From: Oscillospiraceae bacterium UBA3851 | Lineage (GTDB): Bacteria; Bacillota; Clostridia; Oscillospirales; Oscillospiraceae | Direction: 5' to 3' | Assembly (NCBI GenBank): GCA_002392625.1 | Contig: DGHJ01000093.1 | Coordinates: forward strand, 10,059 to 17,639 | DNA: 7,581 bases | In this document: positions 5,942-7,581 of the stretch, one piece after another | Position numbering within the stretch: the first letter of the stretch is position 1 | Layout: each line of letters opens with the position of its first letter | Made by a program: the position numbers and the translations under genes | The notes under the pieces: model-generated | The model's input: the letters and a program-made list of their open reading frames with translations, nothing else | What the model was told of the DNA's origin: nothing | Database searches by the model: none

Positions 5942-6366
5942 GCTTCTCTTTCCCCCTCGATGGTAATGATGCGCCAGCCGTCATGCTCGGCGTGCCGGGC
6001 GATGGTCACGTACACCGTGTCCTCCGGCAGGGCGTCGGACACGTTCTCGCTCCACTCCACGGCGCATACGCCGCCCCGGTCCAGATAGTCCTCCCAGCCG
6101 ATGTCAAAGAGGGCGTCGCTGTCCGGCAGACGGTACATGTCGAAGTGGAACAGGGGCAGGCGGCCCCGGTATTCGTTGACGATGGTGAAGGTGGGACTGG
6201 TGACCCGGTCCTGACAAGTCAAACCCCTTGCCAGCCCCCTTGTGAAGGCGGTTTTGCCCATGCCGAGGCCGCCGCGGTAGGCCACCACGGACCCCGCGGC
6301 CAGACGCCGTCCCAGCTGTTCGCCCAGCTGCTCCGTCTCCGCCACACTGTGGGAGATATGGGTCAC
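5938..6366 (-). CDS. tsaE: tRNA threonylcarbamoyladenosine biosynthesis ATPase TsaE
   Basis: TsaE is the small P-loop ATPase that activates the TsaB-TsaD complex in t6A synthesis. The 142 residues are typical. Visible are the Walker A segment GGLGMGKTA (32-40), the RVTSPTFTIVNEY block (54-66), HFDMYRL (74-80), the GWEDYLD segment (90-96) and VEWSEN (103-108). The usual 'GDLGAGKT' P-loop reads GGLGMGKT here; the GKT core is intact. The start is GTG at 6366: an in-frame TGA lies just upstream and no earlier ATG is available, while GAGG sits 8 nt before it. It is the first gene of a minus-strand unit tsaE-tsaB-upp with a promoter at 6399-6427, and overlaps tsaB by 4 bp. Confidence 0.95.
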   Translation of the reverse strand: MTHISHSVAETEQLGEQLGRRLAAGSVVAYRGGLGMGKTAFTRGLARGLTCQDRVTSPTFTIVNEYRGRLPLFHFDMYRLPDSDALFDIGWEDYLDRGGVCAVEWSENVSDALPEDTVYVTIARHAEHDGWRIITIEGEREA

Positions 6367-6398
6367 GTCCTTCGCCTCTTTTCCTCAAAAATCAATTA

Positions 6399-6427
6399 AG
6401 TATAGCACAAAAACTTTCTCTTGAAAA
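6399..6427 (-). promoter_or_regulatory. Promoter of the tsaE-tsaB-upp unit
   Basis: On the minus strand, the extended -10 TGC-TATACT (6407-6399) is preceded by a weak -35 TTTTCA (6427-6422) with a 17-bp spacer. The predicted start is near 6392, giving a leader of about 26 nt to the tsaE GTG. The extended -10 probably compensates for the weak -35. Confidence 0.65.
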
Positions 6428-6441
6428 GGGCAAAGGCGACG

Positions 6442-6470
6442 TTTACAGGGAAAACTTCTTGTGGTACAAT
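6442..6470 (+). promoter_or_regulatory. Promoter of the SEDS-family gene
   Basis: On the plus strand, -35 TTTACA (6442-6447) and -10 TACAAT (6465-6470) are separated by 17 bp, and TGG (6462-6464) supplies an extended -10. The predicted start is near 6477, about 29 nt before the ATG. Its -35 box is only 14 bp from the -35 of the opposing tsaE promoter. Confidence 0.75.
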
Positions 6471-6505
6471 AACGAAACAGAACAGACGGAAGGGCAGGTG
6501 GCGGT

Positions 6506-7581
6506 ATGCTCCAGCGGATGCGCACCTTTATACGGGACGTGTTCCGGCAGGCCGATATGGCGCTGCTGGCGCTTTGCTGTGCCGCCACCGTCTTCGGTCT
6601 GGTGGAGATCGCCAGCGCCACCCACTATATGGGGACGATGAAAAACGTGATCGTCCAGAGCTGCGCCATGCTGCTGGGCGTCGTCGCCTTTCTTCTCATA
6701 TCCATGGTGGACGTGAACGAGCTGGCCAAGGGATGGAAGTGGATGCTTCTTTTCAACGTGGTGCTGATCCTGCTGCTGCGTACGCCCCTGGGCCGGGATG
6801 ACGGCACCGGCAACCGTGCCTGGCTGTATATCCCCCATTTTCCAGTGAGCCTGCAGCCGGCGGAGATCGTCAAGCTGACCTTTACCATCATCCTGGCCAA
6901 GCAGCTGGTCTGGCAGCGGGAGGAGTGGAAGTTCAACGGCTGGAAGTCGGTGGGCTTTCTGGGCGCCCACATCCTGGCGCTGGTGGGGCTTTACTACCTG
7001 ATCTCCGGCGATATGGGCAGCGCGTTGGTGTTTATCTTTATGTTCGCCTGCATGGCTTTTGTGGCCGGGATCAAGCCCCGCTGGTTCGCCCTGGGCCTGG
7101 CAGCCGGGGGCGCCGCCACCTACGTGCTGTGGATCAAGGATAAGATCAGCCCCTATATGAAGCAGCGGATCCTGCTGCTCTTTGACCATGACCTGGACAC
7201 CCTGGGCGTGGGCTGGCACCAGAATCGCAGCTTGCTGGCCCTGGGCAGCGGGGGACTGACGGGGCAGGGCCTGTTCCACGGCACCCAGACCCAAAGTCCC
7301 TATAGCTGGAGCCTGCCGGCCCGCCATACGGACTTTATATTCTCCGCCATCGGTGAGGAGATGGGGCTTGTGGGCTGCGTGGCCGCCCTGGCGATCCTGA
7401 CGGCTATCGTGATCCGCTGTCTGGTGATCGCCTTTCGGGCCAGGACAAAATTCGAGACGTATCTCTGCGTGGGCATGGCCGCCGTGGTGATCTTCCAGAC
7501 GGTGGTCAACGTGGGTATGTGCCTGTTTATTATGCCGGTCATCGGCTTGACGCTGCCCTTCTTCAGCTACGGCGGCTCGTC
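6506..7581 (+). CDS. SEDS-family peptidoglycan glycosyltransferase (RodA/FtsW/SpoVE-like), 3' end cut by window edge
   Basis: This is an integral membrane polymerase that joins lipid II into glycan strands for elongation, division or sporulation, together with a class B PBP. There are 358 complete codons from ATG 6506 (AGGTGG, short 4-nt spacer) to the right edge with no stop; the family has about 370-420 residues, so only the C-terminal end is missing. Several hydrophobic spans are visible (about 18-36, 47-68, 79-92, 153-167, 170-188, 193-210, 288-310, 320-341). Diagnostic motifs are NRAWLYIP (103-110) with SLQPAEIVKL (115-124), SGDMGSALVF (167-176), ALGSGGLTGQG (245-255), GTQTQ (259-263), PARHTDFIF (271-279) with the probable catalytic Asp276, IGEEMGLVG (282-290) and PVIGLTLPFFSYGG (344-357). 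RodA, FtsW and SpoVE cannot be separated safely; the GTQTQ and HTDFIFS context leans toward RodA. Confidence 0.93.
   Translation, partial: MLQRMRTFIRDVFRQADMALLALCCAATVFGLVEIASATHYMGTMKNVIVQSCAMLLGVVAFLLISMVDVNELAKGWKWMLLFNVVLILLLRTPLGRDDGTGNRAWLYIPHFPVSLQPAEIVKLTFTIILAKQLVWQREEWKFNGWKSVGFLGAHILALVGLYYLISGDMGSALVFIFMFACMAFVAGIKPRWFALGLAAGGAATYVLWIKDKISPYMKQRILLLFDHDLDTLGVGWHQNRSLLALGSGGLTGQGLFHGTQTQSPYSWSLPARHTDFIFSAIGEEMGLVGCVAALAILTAIVIRCLVIAFRARTKFETYLCVGMAAVVIFQTVVNVGMCLFIMPVIGLTLPFFSYGGS

Noticed and set aside
5375..6088. 237-codon plus-strand ORF opposite tsaB/tsaE
   Set aside because: Shadow of two well-supported genes; no motif and no ribosome site.
6443..7327. 294-codon minus-strand ORF opposite the SEDS gene
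   Set aside because: The plus strand reads a SEDS membrane protein with all family motifs from a good promoter; the minus ORF is Q/H/G-rich noise.

Overview
The window looks like chromosomal DNA from a GC-rich, low-copy-repeat Clostridia genome, most likely a gut Oscillospiraceae-type bacterium (Flavonifractor/Lawsonibacter/Oscillibacter neighbourhood). This rests on strong GC third-position bias combined with AAGGAGG-type ribosome sites, sigma-A promoters, an SsnA/YgfK pair and a BspA-like lipoprotein. The genus is an inference; no rRNA or other marker is present.

Layout, right to left. At the right edge (6506-7581, + strand) lies a SEDS-family (RodA/FtsW/SpoVE) peptidoglycan polymerase gene that runs off the window. 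It is divergently transcribed from everything else. The 139-bp gap 6367-6505 holds two back-to-back promoters, both with extended -10 elements and 17-bp spacers. On the minus strand follow tsaE and tsaB (tRNA t6A synthesis; 4-bp ATGA overlap), then upp (uracil salvage), a GC-rich terminator-like hairpin, and a small lipoprotein with BspA-like leucine-rich-repeat features.

The left half (1-3930, minus strand) is a separate catabolic unit: ssnA (amidohydrolase) followed by ygfK (large Fe-S/flavin oxidoreductase, truncated by the left edge after 734 codons). In other bacteria these two genes belong to clusters with selenium-dependent molybdenum hydroxylases / xanthine dehydrogenases and with anaerobic purine and uric-acid breakdown. 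The window therefore probably shows the start of such a cluster, continuing to the left.

ssnA has its own strong promoter (3899-3927) and a leader of about 130 nt. The leader contains a terminator-like hairpin just before the ribosome site and an upstream GNRA-capped hairpin that shares four bases with it. This is the architecture of an attenuator or riboswitch, and I do not recognise it as a known class; it is the most interesting signal in the window. The 214-bp ssnA-ygfK gap is unusually rich in perfect hairpins and may be a dispersed intergenic element. No tRNA, rRNA, CRISPR, insertion sequence or prophage gene was seen.
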